Source: Hyposmocoma kahamanoa
Taxonomy: Eukaryota > Arthropoda > Insecta > Lepidoptera > Cosmopterigidae
Direction: 5' to 3'
Assembly (NCBI RefSeq): GCF_003589595.1
Contig: NW_020654175.1
Span: forward strand, 1,356,413 to 1,420,412
Length of the DNA: 64,000 nucleotides
In this document: piece after piece, positions 32,690 to 44,199 of the stretch
How positions within the stretch are numbered: the stretch's first letter is position 1
Layout: every line of letters begins with the position of its first letter
The notes under the pieces: model-generated
What the model was told of the DNA's origin: nothing
Database searches by the model: none
The model's input: the letters and a program-made list of their open reading frames with translations, nothing else
Translations under genes and position numbers: made by a program

Positions 32690-33655
32690 AAGAGAGAAAC
32701 AGTATGTCAGTAAACAGTATGTATTCTTTCAAGTGTTCTGTTCAACATGTACCTAAGAAAAACGTAAACTTTCGGGAACTTTGTTGACTACCAGACACTT
32801 TTCTATCTCCAGCATTAATCGTATGATATTTCTCAACAAAGTTTTAGTTCCTCGAGAGCTTTGACAATATCCCGAGAAAATTGTTAGCTTTTTTTATAAA
32901 GCAGAACTAATTGCAACTAATTACAATCTAGCCTAAAATACAAGACTAATAAGCAATTTTAATTTAACATAATTTAGAAAGATAATTATATTTCTGCTAT
33001 AAATCTCGCTTATATGGTTATATTTGTTTTCAAACAAGCTAACTTTCCGGGCTCTTTACAGGTCCCATAAATACATAATTAAGATCCAAATTTTCCGATG
33101 TGTTTCGCGGAACAACTCGATAATATACAAAGAAATTATCCATCGACAAAATATCTATATTAGTACTCATATTCTAATTAGCACTGGCAGTAATATTTAT
33201 TTTATTCATTGTAAGTTAACTATACTACTCGAAACGTTTTGTTCTTAGCAGTCTACGCACTATATTTCTATTGTCTCGTAGCTGTATAGCCTCTACGTTC
33301 ACGAGCTAATGAAGTCTACGTTCGTGAGCTACGACATATTTGTTTATCACTTTAATTACGGGCTCTATCCCGAAATGGCGATGCAGATCCTTATTTCCTA
33401 TATGCCAAGGAGTATCCACAATAGTCCTGAGTATTTTGTTTTGGAAACGTTGTATCTGAACTTTGCTTTTAGCGGCACTGCCGCAGAGCTGGACGCCGTA
33501 CGTCCTGTTTAGTAAGGACCTGTTTATACTTTAGCGAATTAGATTTAAAGAATTATTCAGCTCTACATGGTTTCGATTTCCGAGTTCAGATCATATACAT
33601 TTTATTGTCCTACTAATCATCAATCAAAGGCGAAAACTCTTCCATAACCTCAGGA
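32690..33655. other. Mostly unassigned
   Basis: Contains a family D scrap (33010-33075). A small tandem echo ('ctacgttc..gagcta') is at 33290-33330. Confidence 0.4.
33010..33075 (+). repeat. Family D dispersed repeat fragment
   Basis: Short match, 'ttgttttcaaacaagc' followed by 'ctttacaggtcccata'. Confidence 0.45.
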
Positions 33656-33664
33656 TGCTTTATA

Positions 33665-33952
33665 CTTTTCGGCGGTTTAGGACCACTATGAGAAATGACC
33701 ACATCTTCAAATAACTAATTAGTTTAGACAAATGTCTGGGCATGGTCTTAAATTGGCGAAAGGGTCTAAAAGTAGTAAAAAAAATTATAATTAAAAAACA
33801 AAATGGTCATTTGAAGAAGAGGTCAATTCAAGAAGCAGTCAATTCAAGAAGTGGTCAATTCAAGAAATGGTCAATTCTAGAAATGATCAATTTCAGAAGT
33901 GGTCCTTTTTAATCGTGGTCATTTCTCATTGTGATTCTAAACCGCCGAAAGG
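33665..33952. mobile_element. MITE with internal 16-bp tandem repeat
   Basis: Terminal inverted repeats of 38 bases (33665-33702 and 33915-33952) with four mismatches; the inner 15 bases ATGAGAAATGACCAC are identical. Flanks GCTTTATA (33657-33664) and GCTTTATG (33953-33960) look like an 8-base target duplication, pointing to the hAT class. The interior is largely a minisatellite. No coding capacity. Confidence 0.8.
33805..33900 (+). repeat. 16-bp minisatellite, six units
   Basis: Consensus GGTCAATTCAAGAAGT repeated six times with 0-5 differences per unit, entirely inside the 33.7 kb MITE. Each unit echoes the 'ggtcattt' of the inverted repeat, suggesting it grew from the terminus. Confidence 0.85.
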
Positions 33953-34609
33953 GCTTTATGATAGACAATCAGACTGTTGGCTGAAGTCCAGGTATCCTCG
34001 GCGCTTTTTTTCTTCTCATCCGTTTGAGAATACGATGAGTCAGGACTTTAAAATTACCCATAGAATGCTTGCGATAGTTTAGACAGCAGAAACTCTTAAA
34101 AACTTATTATCAATGAACAAGCAATTCTTGTCAAGTTTGATGTGATCATGTTCCTGTAATATATCTCACCACCATTGGCGTTGAAGGGAGAAAAGGGGAA
34201 ACCTTTCGGTTTGATCAGAAAACGTGAAAAATCAACGACGCTATGAGAGAATTCAAAACAAATCATAGTTTCGTATTGCACTGCACTAGGTATTCATTGG
34301 CAGGCATTATATCATTCGAATATTAATTTAGATAAAACAGTAACAAAAATAGACATTGCGATATCCACCTACTTATACTCAACCATACTATAAGCTACGA
34401 TAAGATACTGTCGCACTAGTTACACATAATATCTACCCGCACCCTCGGAATACACCAGATATACAAAGATAAGTGAACAATTTCGAAAAACCATTTCGAT
34501 ATATCTCTCTAACAGTGTTATAAATCAGAAATTCAATCCAAAATCAAGTTTTTAATCTGCAAAATAAGTTTCGGGAGCAATAAATTTGTGCAAATCAAAA
34601 AGCCATAAA

Positions 34610-34660
34610 AGGTCCCGTGCTGGGCGCCAAACGTCTGTAAGGGAGATAGCAAGTTATAGT
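34610..34660 (-). other. Possible LTR-retrotransposon primer-binding-site scrap
   Basis: On the minus strand, TTACAGACGTTTGGCGCCC followed by AGCACGGGACC resembles the junction of an LTR end and a TGGCGCCC primer-binding site. No matching LTR pair or gag/pol was found nearby. Confidence 0.2.
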
Positions 34661-35084
34661 TAACAAGAGATAGTTCGAGATAAAAGAGATTGTGTTTATT
34701 TACTAATGCAATGTTTTAGAACATCTGAGTTTGTTTTGACGTATAAATTTGCAGCCATTTCAATGGCAGATAAACTTTCGGTTCATGGTTTATGCAATAT
34801 TTAACTATACTTTTGGATTTTGCAATAATATGACGTCTCGAGTATTAAAACGTGGCGTGATACTAATTTAAATATAATTTGTTAGTGACAAAGTTGAAAA
34901 CTTAATTAGACTTTGTTTTAGTCCCGTCCTAGCACACATCTTCGCCCTAATTAATGAAAATTTTTTATATTATTTTCTAAAACTAGATCAGTTTTATAAC
35001 GGAAATGCTTTTAAAACACTCGGAAGAAGAAACTTCAGAAAGCTTTATTATCCTGCACGGAAAGCAATGCAAGAGAATGGGAAT

Positions 35085-35220
35085 ATTCGATCTCCGGGTG
35101 CTCAGTAGCCAGCCCCTAGTCGGGCGCCAAGAGTCCGGGCGAGACAGCGCCTGTGCGAGGCTGGCGCCCGTCTGGCCGGCGCCGTCTGACGCCGCACTGG
35201 AGCCTGTTACATAACCTGGC
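35085..35220. promoter_or_regulatory. GC-rich patch, possible promoter or exon
   Basis: Contains 'gggcgccaagagtccgggc' and 'ctggccggcgccgtctg'. A plus-strand 69-codon frame ends here, but its first half is AT-rich and not convincing. Confidence 0.25.
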
Positions 35221-36017
35221 TAGGACCGGGATTGGATTATTTTTCAGGAGGGAGGTTTGAAATTGCTGCAGGAACTAATGATGTTTTTGGAAGATCAACG
35301 TTGAAACTTGTGCTTGATGTGGTTTTGTTGTTTAAAGTCTCCTAAAAGAATCTTTTCTAGATTAGATTTTTCCGGAAAAGTCTTTCAGAAATAGCTAGAC
35401 AAATGTATAATGTTTTTTTTTGTAGTATCAAAAACAGTGATAGGCTGGTTGAGAAAATGATTGCTTCCTATAAACGAGGTCGTTTATTTCTCATCAAGGC
35501 CCTGAATCTTCGAATCGTTACTTGTTATAAGTGTGAAGGCATGATGGATAACATTTGACAAAATCTGCATGTCTAAGTTGACATAAGTTATGAAGGCGTT
35601 GATTTTTAACCTGCGTCGATACCTCATACGCGCGCTTGACGGCAGCAGCGCTTGATGTGACAGATATTCAAGGAAATTTATACTGCCTGTGCTAGAACCG
35701 GTCCGTAAACTGGATGACTACACAGCGCTTTTGAAAACTCAAAGACCATTAAACCATTAAGACCATTAATTGAACATAGCGTACGTACCGATCACTTGTA
35801 ATTATCAACGTAAAAATGTTGAGGGTAGTATAAAACTAACGCCGTTATGGCCCGACCTAGCAAAATACACACAATAAAGTTTAGAACTGGCGCTAATAAT
35901 TTATGTATTTATATTTTTGAAAACGGTGCCATTATGACTAAAATCTACCAAATTCCGGAGTTTTAAAAGTGGTTACATAATTATGATATAATCACAATTC
36001 TAATTGTATACATTTTA

Positions 36018-37522
36018 ATGGAAATGCATTGTATAAAGATTTACGAAAATGATATGGATTCATATATAGTCATATCAACTCTACTGGTACAACTCGTCAA
36101 TGAGATGTTCTGCACGGGAGTGTATCCAAACGTCCTAAAGAGCACGCGTGTATGTCCTGTGTACAAGGGCAAAGGTGAGATGAGCAGAGTTGATAATTAT
36201 AGACCTATAACTATTGTACCTAATATTTCAAAGCAAATTGAGTCGATTATTTCCTCTCACCTAATGTCACATTTAGAATACAATGATCTTGTGGCAAACA
36301 ACCAATATGCCTATCGTAAGTACCGGTCCACCACAGCGGCTGCATAGAGGGTGGTGGACTCAATAATTACGGGGTTGGATGGTAAGTGCAAAGTGGCAGG
36401 AATGATGTGGTGACCTGTCAAAAGCGTTTGATGTAATCAGTCACGAATTACTCTTGGAGAAACTACGTCACTATGGTATGCGAAGCAAAACATACGATCT
36501 TTTGATCATTTTTAAATCATTTTTATCACGCCGAATTCAGACAGTTGAAGTAATATCAGGTGGGAAAAAACTACGCAGTAGTGGAGGTGACGTGAACCTT
36601 GGAATTCCTCAAGGATCTTCATTGGGAAATACCCTCTTCCTGACATTTATTAATGACCTACCGGCCCATATCACTGATGGCTTATTGGTTTTGTTCGCTG
36701 ATGATACCACTGTAATTGTGTGCGCTCGAACTTACGACGAACTCAATATAAAAGTAGGAAATGTATATATGAGTCTGATGAAATGGTTCACTTCCAATGG
36801 TCTCATACTGAATGCTGCTAAATCTAGTTTAATATTGTTCTCTGGTAGATCAATCCCGAGGCCAACGTGTTTGGATAGTCCAATGCCCATAACTGACCAC
36901 AGTAAGTTCTTAGGATTCATTCTGGATGAAAATTTAACGTGGAAGCGTCATATAAATTCTATGTGTGGTAGACTAAGTAGTGCGACTTATGCACTAAAAA
37001 AATTAAAACCTGTCTTTACAGATTCCATACTACGACAAACATATTTTGCATATTTCCACTCCATAATGTCGTATGGTACCATTCTATGGGGTGACTCCAC
37101 TGATTCTGACAAGGTATTCATTATTCAGAAACGAGCAATGAGGATATTTGCCGGAGTAACACGAAGACTCTCTTGTAGGGACTTATTCGTGAGACACAGG
37201 ATAATGACCATGTATTCGTTGTATTTATATGGAATAATCACATTCATACGAAAAAACTTACACAACTTTGAAAGGCATGAAAGCCGTTATAACACCCGCT
37301 CCACAGGACGACTGAGAGCCGTACCGCGACGGTTAGCACTCACTGAAAAAAAATCCGCGCGTAATCGGCCCGGCTTATTATGAGCACCTACACGTTGACT
37401 TAAAAAATGAGCCTAATGATGAAACATTTGATCGTCGACTGAAAGACTTTTTGTTGGATAATGCGTATTATTCCACTATTAGGTATAGATATTATTTTAC
37501 AGAAATGAACAAAATTACATAA
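36018..37522 (+). pseudogene. Non-LTR retrotransposon reverse transcriptase, broken
   Basis: Copies element RNA into DNA at a nicked target. The first part reads RVCPVYKGKGEMSRVDNYRP then ISKQIESII. The fingers/palm follow: DLSKAFD near 36410, GIPQGSSLGNTLF, and the catalytic FADDT at 36694-36708. Next come SKFLGFILDENLTWKRHI and the thumb. The first open frame stops at 36347, and the frame changes before DLSKAFD. A second shift near 37365 moves to RRLKDFLLDNAYYST, ending at 37522. No endonuclease precedes it, so it is 5'-truncated and dead. It belongs broadly with the Jockey/CR1 group. Confidence 0.9.
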
Positions 37523-37780
37523 ACTTTATGCATACAATCATTATATTGACATAATAATTATTATATTATTTAATATGTTCCTACATTAATTTACATAACT
37601 ACGTTGACTATGTTAAAATTACGTAGTACAAAACTTGTACTGGATATTTGTAATTTATTGAAATGTAACATTTATTACTATTTGTAACGATTTTTGTAAT
37701 ACAATATATTGTATATAATAATGTAAAGTTTACAAGATAATAAAATAAATCTAAATCTAAAAAAATCTAAATCTATAAAC
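37523..37780 (+). repeat. 3' tail of the LINE
   Basis: An AT-rich untranslated region ending in reiterated 'aaatct' units at about 37745-37778, the kind of short-motif tail left by target-primed insertion. Confidence 0.65.
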
Positions 37781-39455
37781 TGGAGTGAACACTTTTCACT
37801 CAATATTCAATACTTTATTGCATACCATAATGTTATATACGAGGTGGAAGGTAACATAAATTAAGCTCATTATGGACCCTGTAAGGGCACAGCAAATGAC
37901 AAAGATCTGATTAAATTAAACTAATTCAAACCCTATTCTATTTACTAGTCTTAAGATTTTTTTCGTCTTAAGTTTATTTTGCTATGAAATAAATGTGTAC
38001 CATTTTTTAAAATGGAGCCATGATTACATATTTTTGGACACAACACAAGGTACTTGTTTATGAAATATTATATTCGAAAATGTGCGAAAGTTCACATTTC
38101 ATTGCACGCGACTGTACCATATTTAAGCAAACAAACGAATTATTATTATTATTACTTTACTTCTAATTGTAAGAAAAGTGAAGTATACAACGTGTACATT
38201 CGTGTCATGCCCTATTTGCGACGTTTGATACTTGCATAAATAGAGAAGTGACGTAATCAGCCTGTACATGGACTGTATGGGCGCATTGTGAGGCGCCAAA
38301 CACGAAGTCTTTGTTTCTATTTTACCTGCGACTGTACGTACCACTATCTCTTTTTAGAAGTCTGGGCCAAAGTACACCACACTCATACAAAAGCTATTAT
38401 TTTTTTAAATAATAAAGATATTTATTTAATCTCCCTAAAAGTAACTTGTACAAATTACAAATTGAATATCGGTTAAATTAAAAAAAAAACACAATGGAAG
38501 ATTTTTTAAAGATGCTGTAGTAATCATAATTAGTAGGTATAATTTATCTTCCATTAAAATGTTTTATTATTGAAAACAAATTTAATATTTCTAGAAAAAA
38601 AGATGCAAATGTTTCAGGCACTTACTTTCGAAAAGACAATATTGCAACGCAATCTACAAAGCTAGGAAATCGTCTGAAGACATGATGAAGTGTGCGAACG
38701 GCCACATTTCGATGCAGCTTATAGACGTACAAATGATTAATAAAGACACATCAGTTGTTGTTTTTATAAAAGAATTTTATAAAAGAAGCGTGGGGACAGG
38801 TAGAGTTCGGCGTACGATCTTCATCATATTGTGGATGTTCTTAAAAAAGGCTGGGTTAAAAGTAGTACCGAGAATAGGTTTCTCAGAAGCGTAGTAACTG
38901 GAGGTCCGTAGTTTCTCCCTACCCCGGTGGGAGACAGGTGGGAGACAGAACGCCTGTCTTTGACCTTCCAAAAGTTGTCAAGACATGAAATTTTTAAGAC
39001 CGATTTCCGGGATGAAATTAGGCAGACTGTGACCTAAACCCTCTCCTTAGAGAGACCCGTGAGTTGCAGTGGAACGTCGAATGTGTTGGTTATAAAGTAT
39101 TGTACAACTCAACACTACTTACTATGATTCTAATATATTATACTATAATAAGTGTTAACAGCGTGTTGTTCACTGTTTAATGGTAACTAACGTTAATTTG
39201 ACACAAATACTGTCAAAAAATCGTTTCAAACAATCCACTATTACGACATAAGGAACCATGCGTGTCATGTGACATTGTATCTAATCATTATTAATGAAAA
39301 CAGCGGCGTGCGCGTGCGCTGATATGGCACGCGTCGCGATTTAGAGTTATTCACTTATCAATTCAACGCTACTGTGTGTGGCTACTTTGAATAATATATT
39401 ATGCAATCACGCGACTAATATAGTATATTTCTCGTTAGCTGTACAGAATATACAG
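37781..39455. other. Mostly unassigned, with SINE-tail scraps
   Basis: 38905-39075 holds 'ctccctaccccggtggga' and 'aaaccctctccttagaga..gcagtggaacg', retroelement tails of a kind seen at 19.6 and 15.3 kb. No gene. Confidence 0.4.
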
Positions 39456-39459
39456 GATG

Positions 39460-39560
39460 TTTTGTACATAGTGGGGTATCACCATAAATCCCACTGGTGG
39501 GCACGGGCCTCCTCTAAAAAGTGGGTTTCATAACTAGGTTTCCCTTCATCGATAGCTAGG
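39460..39560 (-). repeat. SINE 3' end fragment
   Basis: Reversed 'cccactggtgggcacgggcc' and 'ttcccttcatcgatagc' match the 46.1 kb SINE. Confidence 0.6.
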
Positions 39561-39639
39561 CCGAGAGGCATTAGTACTAAATACTACCATATCGCACTGT
39601 TATTACAAGTGTTGCAGCTCAAAATATGTTAAGTTGCTG

Positions 39640-39785
39640 AATGTAAAATATAAGAAATATTTTTTTCCCCGTAATATTATTCTAATATTGACCACGAGCT
39701 AAAATTATTTTCTCAACTTTGACAAATATGCGTGTCAATAGATGGCATTGTCTGTTACAAACTAATTTATAAGTTAACGCTAATT
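39640..39785 (-). repeat. Dispersed repeat, inverted relative of 11.1 kb
   Basis: Contains 'ctttgacaaatatgcgtgtc', 'aatagatggcatt' and 'tgttacaaactaatttat', the complement of the 11.1 kb copy. Age and family are unknown. Confidence 0.7.
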
Positions 39786-39799
39786 AGTATAGGTGTATA

Positions 39800-40010
39800 A
39801 TTTCTGCCGCTGAGTAGTATGTGAGCAGTATTTTCGGTTTTGAAGGGTAAGGGTGCCAGTGAAATTACAAGCACGTGAGACTGGACAACTTATGTCTCAG
39901 GATGACGGGCCAATGGCCGTGCTTCTCAAGGCTTTGCGATTAATAGCTCTGAGTGGCACTGCAAGTGCTATGGACCAGCGTGTCGCTTACTGCCAGACGC
40001 AAAATAGAAA
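39800..40010 (+). repeat. Family A repeat copy
   Basis: 'ggtaagggtgccagtgaaat', 'gagactggacaacttatg' and 'gctctgagtggcactgcaag'. Confidence 0.8.
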
Positions 40011-40740
40011 TCACATGCGAGGTGTTCAGGTCTAGTGTTGGGTCATGGAAAAATTTTCATTTTGAAAAAAAAAATATTTTTTTCAGCATAATAAATATTT
40101 TCCAATATTTTTCCTTTAATTTTCCACATTTGAATTGATACCAGTCAATACTTGAAGTTACCGAATGAAGATGGAGCCATTAGAAAGGATTTCACTTCAT
40201 TTTAAATTTAGTTTTCTCTGAGTAGCTTTTAACAATACAAATTTATTCTATAATTCATGCTAATTAAAAATTGAAAAGCTATTTCTACACGCAGAACATT
40301 AATAACATTTTTTTCAAATTTTCCTGGAAATTTCCGGTTTTTGAAATGTTTCGGAAGATTACCCAACAACAGTATTCAGGTGTAAGACGACGATAGGCCG
40401 TCGCAGGTAAAACCGTCGCGTTCTCGATTGATAAGCAAACGTTTTCCCACTGAGATACGACCGCTCCAGTACTATAGAACATAAACAGTCCAGTATACCC
40501 ACACACTACCGACCTAATTCCGCTAATCCACGTCATATATCAATGAACACACCATCTTAATTACATTCTTAAATGGCCCTTCACACCAAATATAACTAGA
40601 TGTAATACGTGCTGGAAATAATCATGAGTAATAATTAGATAGACTGGTAAATCCTTAAGTCACTAAAAAGAATAGAAACAGATTTTTAACATAGAAACCA
40701 TTATAAAAATAACCAGTAATTACTTAAAATTTTTGAATTG
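40011..40740. other. Sequence with no recognised gene
   Basis: AT-rich; short frames only. Confidence 0.4.
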
Positions 40741-40744
40741 ATAT

Positions 40745-40985
40745 TCAATTATTTTCTATGCGAAACCACTCCACTAGTTTGTTATAATTATTAATACAAA
40801 GATCGAACACTCAGAAAAAATTCCTTCGATCCGGCCGGATTCGAACCAACGTCTTCTAGCATACCGTGTCAGACGCTATACCAACTTAGCCACGGAACGC
40901 ACCAGCGGACCTCACGAATTTTTTTATGTGTTTGTTGTCGTGTCTTTGTATTTGGGTTTTTCAACGACTTTTCAGCCGTAGTAAA
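40745..40985 (-). repeat. tRNA-containing dispersed repeat, copy 3
   Basis: Begins with 'gatattcaattatt', the AT-rich arm, then the tRNA-like block with its intact B box complement, and ends after 'tttttcaacgacttt'. A mariner relic of the same type as at 30 kb lies about 450 bases to its right. Confidence 0.75.
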
Positions 40986-41014
40986 ATTCTATTTTAATGC
41001 TAAAAAATTTTTTG

Positions 41015-41190
41015 CGTTGCCAGCTTTTGCGAACCCTGTTGACACGCTTTTCGAAGAACCCTGCGTCATAGCGCAAAGGAATTACTTTAGGAAGAAGATC
41101 ATTCACATCTCGCAGGTTCGAGGAAGGAACGAATGTAATGCCCGTGTGGACTTATAATGCCAGGCATCTATGATGTGGGGATGGGCTCTT
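41015..41190 (+). repeat. Family C repeat fragment
   Basis: Second copy of the 17.0 kb repeat, with 'cgcaggttcgaggaagga' and 'atgatgtggggatgggct'. It sits between the tRNA-containing repeat and a LINE fragment. Confidence 0.65.
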
Positions 41191-41204
41191 TTTTTTAATA
41201 TAAA

Positions 41205-41400
41205 ATATAGGTGCGCATTTGACCTCCATCTCACCTGATGGAAAGTGACGATGAGCTCGACGATGGAGCATGCACACCTAAATAATGCCTATTCACGCCT
41301 TGAAAAGGTCCAAGTTATAACGTTCGTGGACCAAGTCTGCAGGCAGGGAATTCCACTCCACAGCTGTTCGCCATATAAATGTGGAAGCGTAACGCTTTAT
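41205..41400 (-). mobile_element. LINE reverse transcriptase C-terminal fragment
   Basis: Reversed match to the 43.5 kb element: the equivalents of WRTAMEWNSLPAD, RYNLDLFK and the 'catcaggtgagatggaggtc' end. Broken frame. A start-codon frame here on the plus strand is antisense to it. Confidence 0.75.
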
Positions 41401-41431
41401 TTATGTCCAAAAATTAAGAACCAGTTACGCG

Positions 41432-41562
41432 GTCAACGATTTTCATCACCTGAAGAGGTTTTTTCATACTCTTCGACAGAGTATGAAAAATATGTTTCAG
41501 AGATTGTCATGTCACGGAGGAGTGGCATAAACGTTTTCAAAATTGGTTCACTCGTATGAATT
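41432..41562 (+). pseudogene. Mariner transposase C-terminal relic
   Basis: Shares 'cggtcaacgattttcatcac', 'gagtatgaaaaatatgttt' and 'gaggagtggcataaacg' with the 30 kb relic. Frame broken; followed directly by a family A repeat. Confidence 0.8.
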
Positions 41563-41695
41563 CGCAGTGCCCCTCAGATCTTTGCGATTTATAGCACTGA
41601 GCGGTAGTGCAACTGTCATGGACAGGCGTGTAGCTTACCATCAGACGCATGACTTATTCGGCCCGTCACTTGATATTATAAAAAAAGAAGAAAAA
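41563..41695 (+). repeat. Family A repeat copy (3' half)
   Basis: Begins abruptly after the mariner relic at 'gcagtgcccctcagatc' and ends 'cccgtcacttgatattataa'. Confidence 0.8.
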
Positions 41696-41719
41696 ATCTA
41701 TTTAATCGAAAGTCTCTAC

Positions 41720-42475
41720 ATAATAAGCATTGACAAAAAAATGTTATTTACACCTGCCATCATTGGTTGCCTAGCAACGTTTTGTTATTAAACAGTACAT
41801 GTTGAATTTGGCTAGAGTATAGTACGATTATGTACGTTACACAAATGACATAAAACTCATTACGCCATGTACAATTTCTTTACAAAAATTAGCTTCATTT
41901 TCGTTCCGCGGTAATGTAAATTGAGCCTATTCTCAAACAACCTAGCCGACTTGTTGTTATCGTTAGAACTAGTCAGTATGCAATAGCAATAGGTGTAAGA
42001 GAGAAATGGCATTAGTCAAATCATTTTAATATGTTTACGATTTGCAAATCGTGCTATTATAATCCTTCATTAACAATATAATAAAGTTCTCTTTCATTTT
42101 TATTTTTCACTCTTAAATATTATCATACTGTTATGTCACGCAATTTAAATTGACGTGCTTTATGTACTTGTTATAATGTCGATTTTAATATTTCACAGAC
42201 GGTTAATATCAAGCCGTTTAAATACAATATGAGTGGCCAAAAATTGACGTTTTGTTTTGGGTTAATTTTAGACAACAACAATTTTAGTAGCTGATTTGTT
42301 TTCGTTGCGTCAGCGTCATTGAACGCGATTTCTTAACCTCCAACGCAAAAAGAGATGTAAGGTTAAAAGCATTTAATGTCTGAGTGCCTGTTTGTCGATC
42401 GATTGTGATGCCATCGCATATCAAATTTCGATGCGATCAGACAAGAGGAAGTAAAATAAATATTAATGGTACTTC
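41720..42475. other. Sequence with no recognised gene
   Basis: AT-rich; nothing identified. Confidence 0.4.
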
Positions 42476-42484
42476 AGAATATTA

Positions 42485-42775
42485 AGTGACGGGACGAACA
42501 AGTCGTGCGTCTGATGGTAAGCTACACGCCTGTCCATAACAGTTGCAGTACCACTCAGAGCTTTAAATCGCAAAGATCTGAGGGGAACTGCCACTGCGCC
42601 CGTCGCCCTGAGCCATAAGTTGACAAGTCCCATGTGCCTGTAATTTACTTTTCAAAATCGGAACACAGTAATGCTGACATTAATGCTTGGGGGTAGAAAT
42701 AGGTAAGGTGGCAGTACTTCCCTGGACGAACTGTTTCACAAACAGCCCCATTGCTACTAAAATGTATGACTGACA
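42485..42775 (-). repeat. Family A repeat copy (reverse)
   Basis: Near full-length, from 'aagtgacgggacgaac' (the 3' end of the family) to 'ggtggcagtacttccctgg'. Faces the next copy across about 110 bases. Confidence 0.85.
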
Positions 42776-42884
42776 TCTCTATTACACTAACTGGGAAAAG
42801 ACATGGATCGCTTCTAAAGTTCAGGTTCGTCATGCTGGTCCCTTGCAGCTTGGGAACCATTTTCGATGTGCAGGTTTCTTCTAG

Positions 42885-43135
42885 AGCTCCTTGTGAAAGA
42901 GTTCTTCCGGGGAGATACTGCCACCTTAACTATTTCTGCCGCCAAGCAGTAATGTTAGCGTTACTGCGTTCCGGTTTTGAAGTCTTCGAGTGTTGGCGAA
43001 ATTACAGGTACTTGTCAACTTATGTCTCAGTTTGCGATTTAAAGCTCTGAGCGACACTGCAACTGCAATGGATAGGCGTGTCGCTTACCACCAGGCGCAC
43101 TACTTGTTCGTCCCGTTTCTTGGTATTATATAAAA
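42885..43135 (+). repeat. Family A repeat copy
   Basis: 'gagctccttgtgaaagag' to 'ggtattatataaaaa'. It forms a head-to-head pair with the copy at 42485. Confidence 0.85.
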
Positions 43136-43304
43136 ATCCGATGAATACAATAATAAGCTCAGTCGACTTACGACCTATTCGCAAAAGCACCTATTACATG
43201 ACAGAAATCTGGAGAATTTCATTTTAAAAATATTCATGGATACAACATTGAACTGAAAACTTAGTCATTCGCAGAACTAGTGGGATAGTAGTACTAGTAG
43301 TAGG

Positions 43305-43970
43305 TTATGTACCAAGTTTTATGGAAATCTGTTAACGGAAAGTGGGTGAAATTCAGTAAACCTTGTCACCCTGAGAGGTGAAATATTTTCTTCAAATTTG
43401 AATGGGACCCCTTCCGAGGTACCCCCTTTCCGACAAAAAAAAGAATCATCGAAATGGGTTCACTAATATCGGAGTCATTGCGCAACACTACCTACACTTA
43501 TAGGTGACTCGGAATTAGTAGAGGCGAAGCTGCAGACACTTGAACATCGCCGTAGAGTTGCCAGCTTATCGGTATTCTATAGGATATATCACGGAGAGTG
43601 TGCGATGGAATTGCATAATTTGATTCCGCCTTCCCCATTCCATCATCGGGTGTATAGACGTGGGCTGGGGTTCCACCTCTATGTTGTGGATATTCCAAAG
43701 ATTCGCACGAAGCGATTCGATTCCACGTTTATATGGCGAACGGCTATGGAGTGGAATTCCCTGCCTGCAGACTTGTTCCCCGAACGCTATAACTTGGACC
43801 TTTTCAAGGCGAGAGTGAATAGGCATTATTTAGATGTGCATGCTACATCCTCGACCTCGTCGTCCCTTTCCATCAGGTGTAATGGAGGTCAAACGCGCAC
43901 TTATTTTTTTATAAAAACAAAAAATACTGCGGATTTAAGAATCTCCTCCTTTTTGAAGGCGGTTATGGCA
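43305..43970 (+). repeat. Family B repeat split by a LINE fragment
   Basis: 43305-43495 carries the family B left and middle part ('ccaagttttatggaaatctg', 'aatgggacccc', 'aagaatcatcgaaa'). 43925-43968 carries its right end ('gaatctcctcctttttgaag'). A LINE fragment lies between. Confidence 0.65.
43506..43905 (+). mobile_element. LINE reverse transcriptase C-terminal fragment
   Basis: An open frame continues upstream of the ATG at 43605: LEHRRRVASLSVFYRIYHGEC, then LIPPSPFHHRVYRRGLGFH, WRTAMEWNSLPADLFPERYN and FKARVNRHYL. This is the very common end of a CR1/Jockey-group insect LINE. Fragment only; the palm domain is missing. Confidence 0.85.
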
Positions 43971-44199
43971 CAGCAGTATGATTCATTATTGACACATTGC
44001 CGTTATTGGCATCAATAAACGCAATGGCAGCGAATTGGGTCAACAATAATTGTAAAATGTATCCAGTGAATACGACATGCGTCTTCTGTTTCAGGCTGGT
44101 GAGTTTAAAGGGCTGCGCGAAGGAGGGCTTGTTCTAGAACAAACACTAAGTTATCCATCAGAAATCGATTGGAACAGAGTATATTTGTGACGATCAGCG

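Larger units (their letters stand above)
33960..36010. other. Otherwise unassigned
   Basis: Apart from the two patches listed, nothing recognised. Confidence 0.4.

Noticed and set aside
33805..33900. CRISPR-like array
   Set aside because: The repeats are contiguous 16-base units without unique spacers and sit within a MITE in insect DNA.
41245..41559. 104-codon plus-strand frame
   Set aside because: Antisense of a LINE fragment joined to a mariner relic read out of frame.
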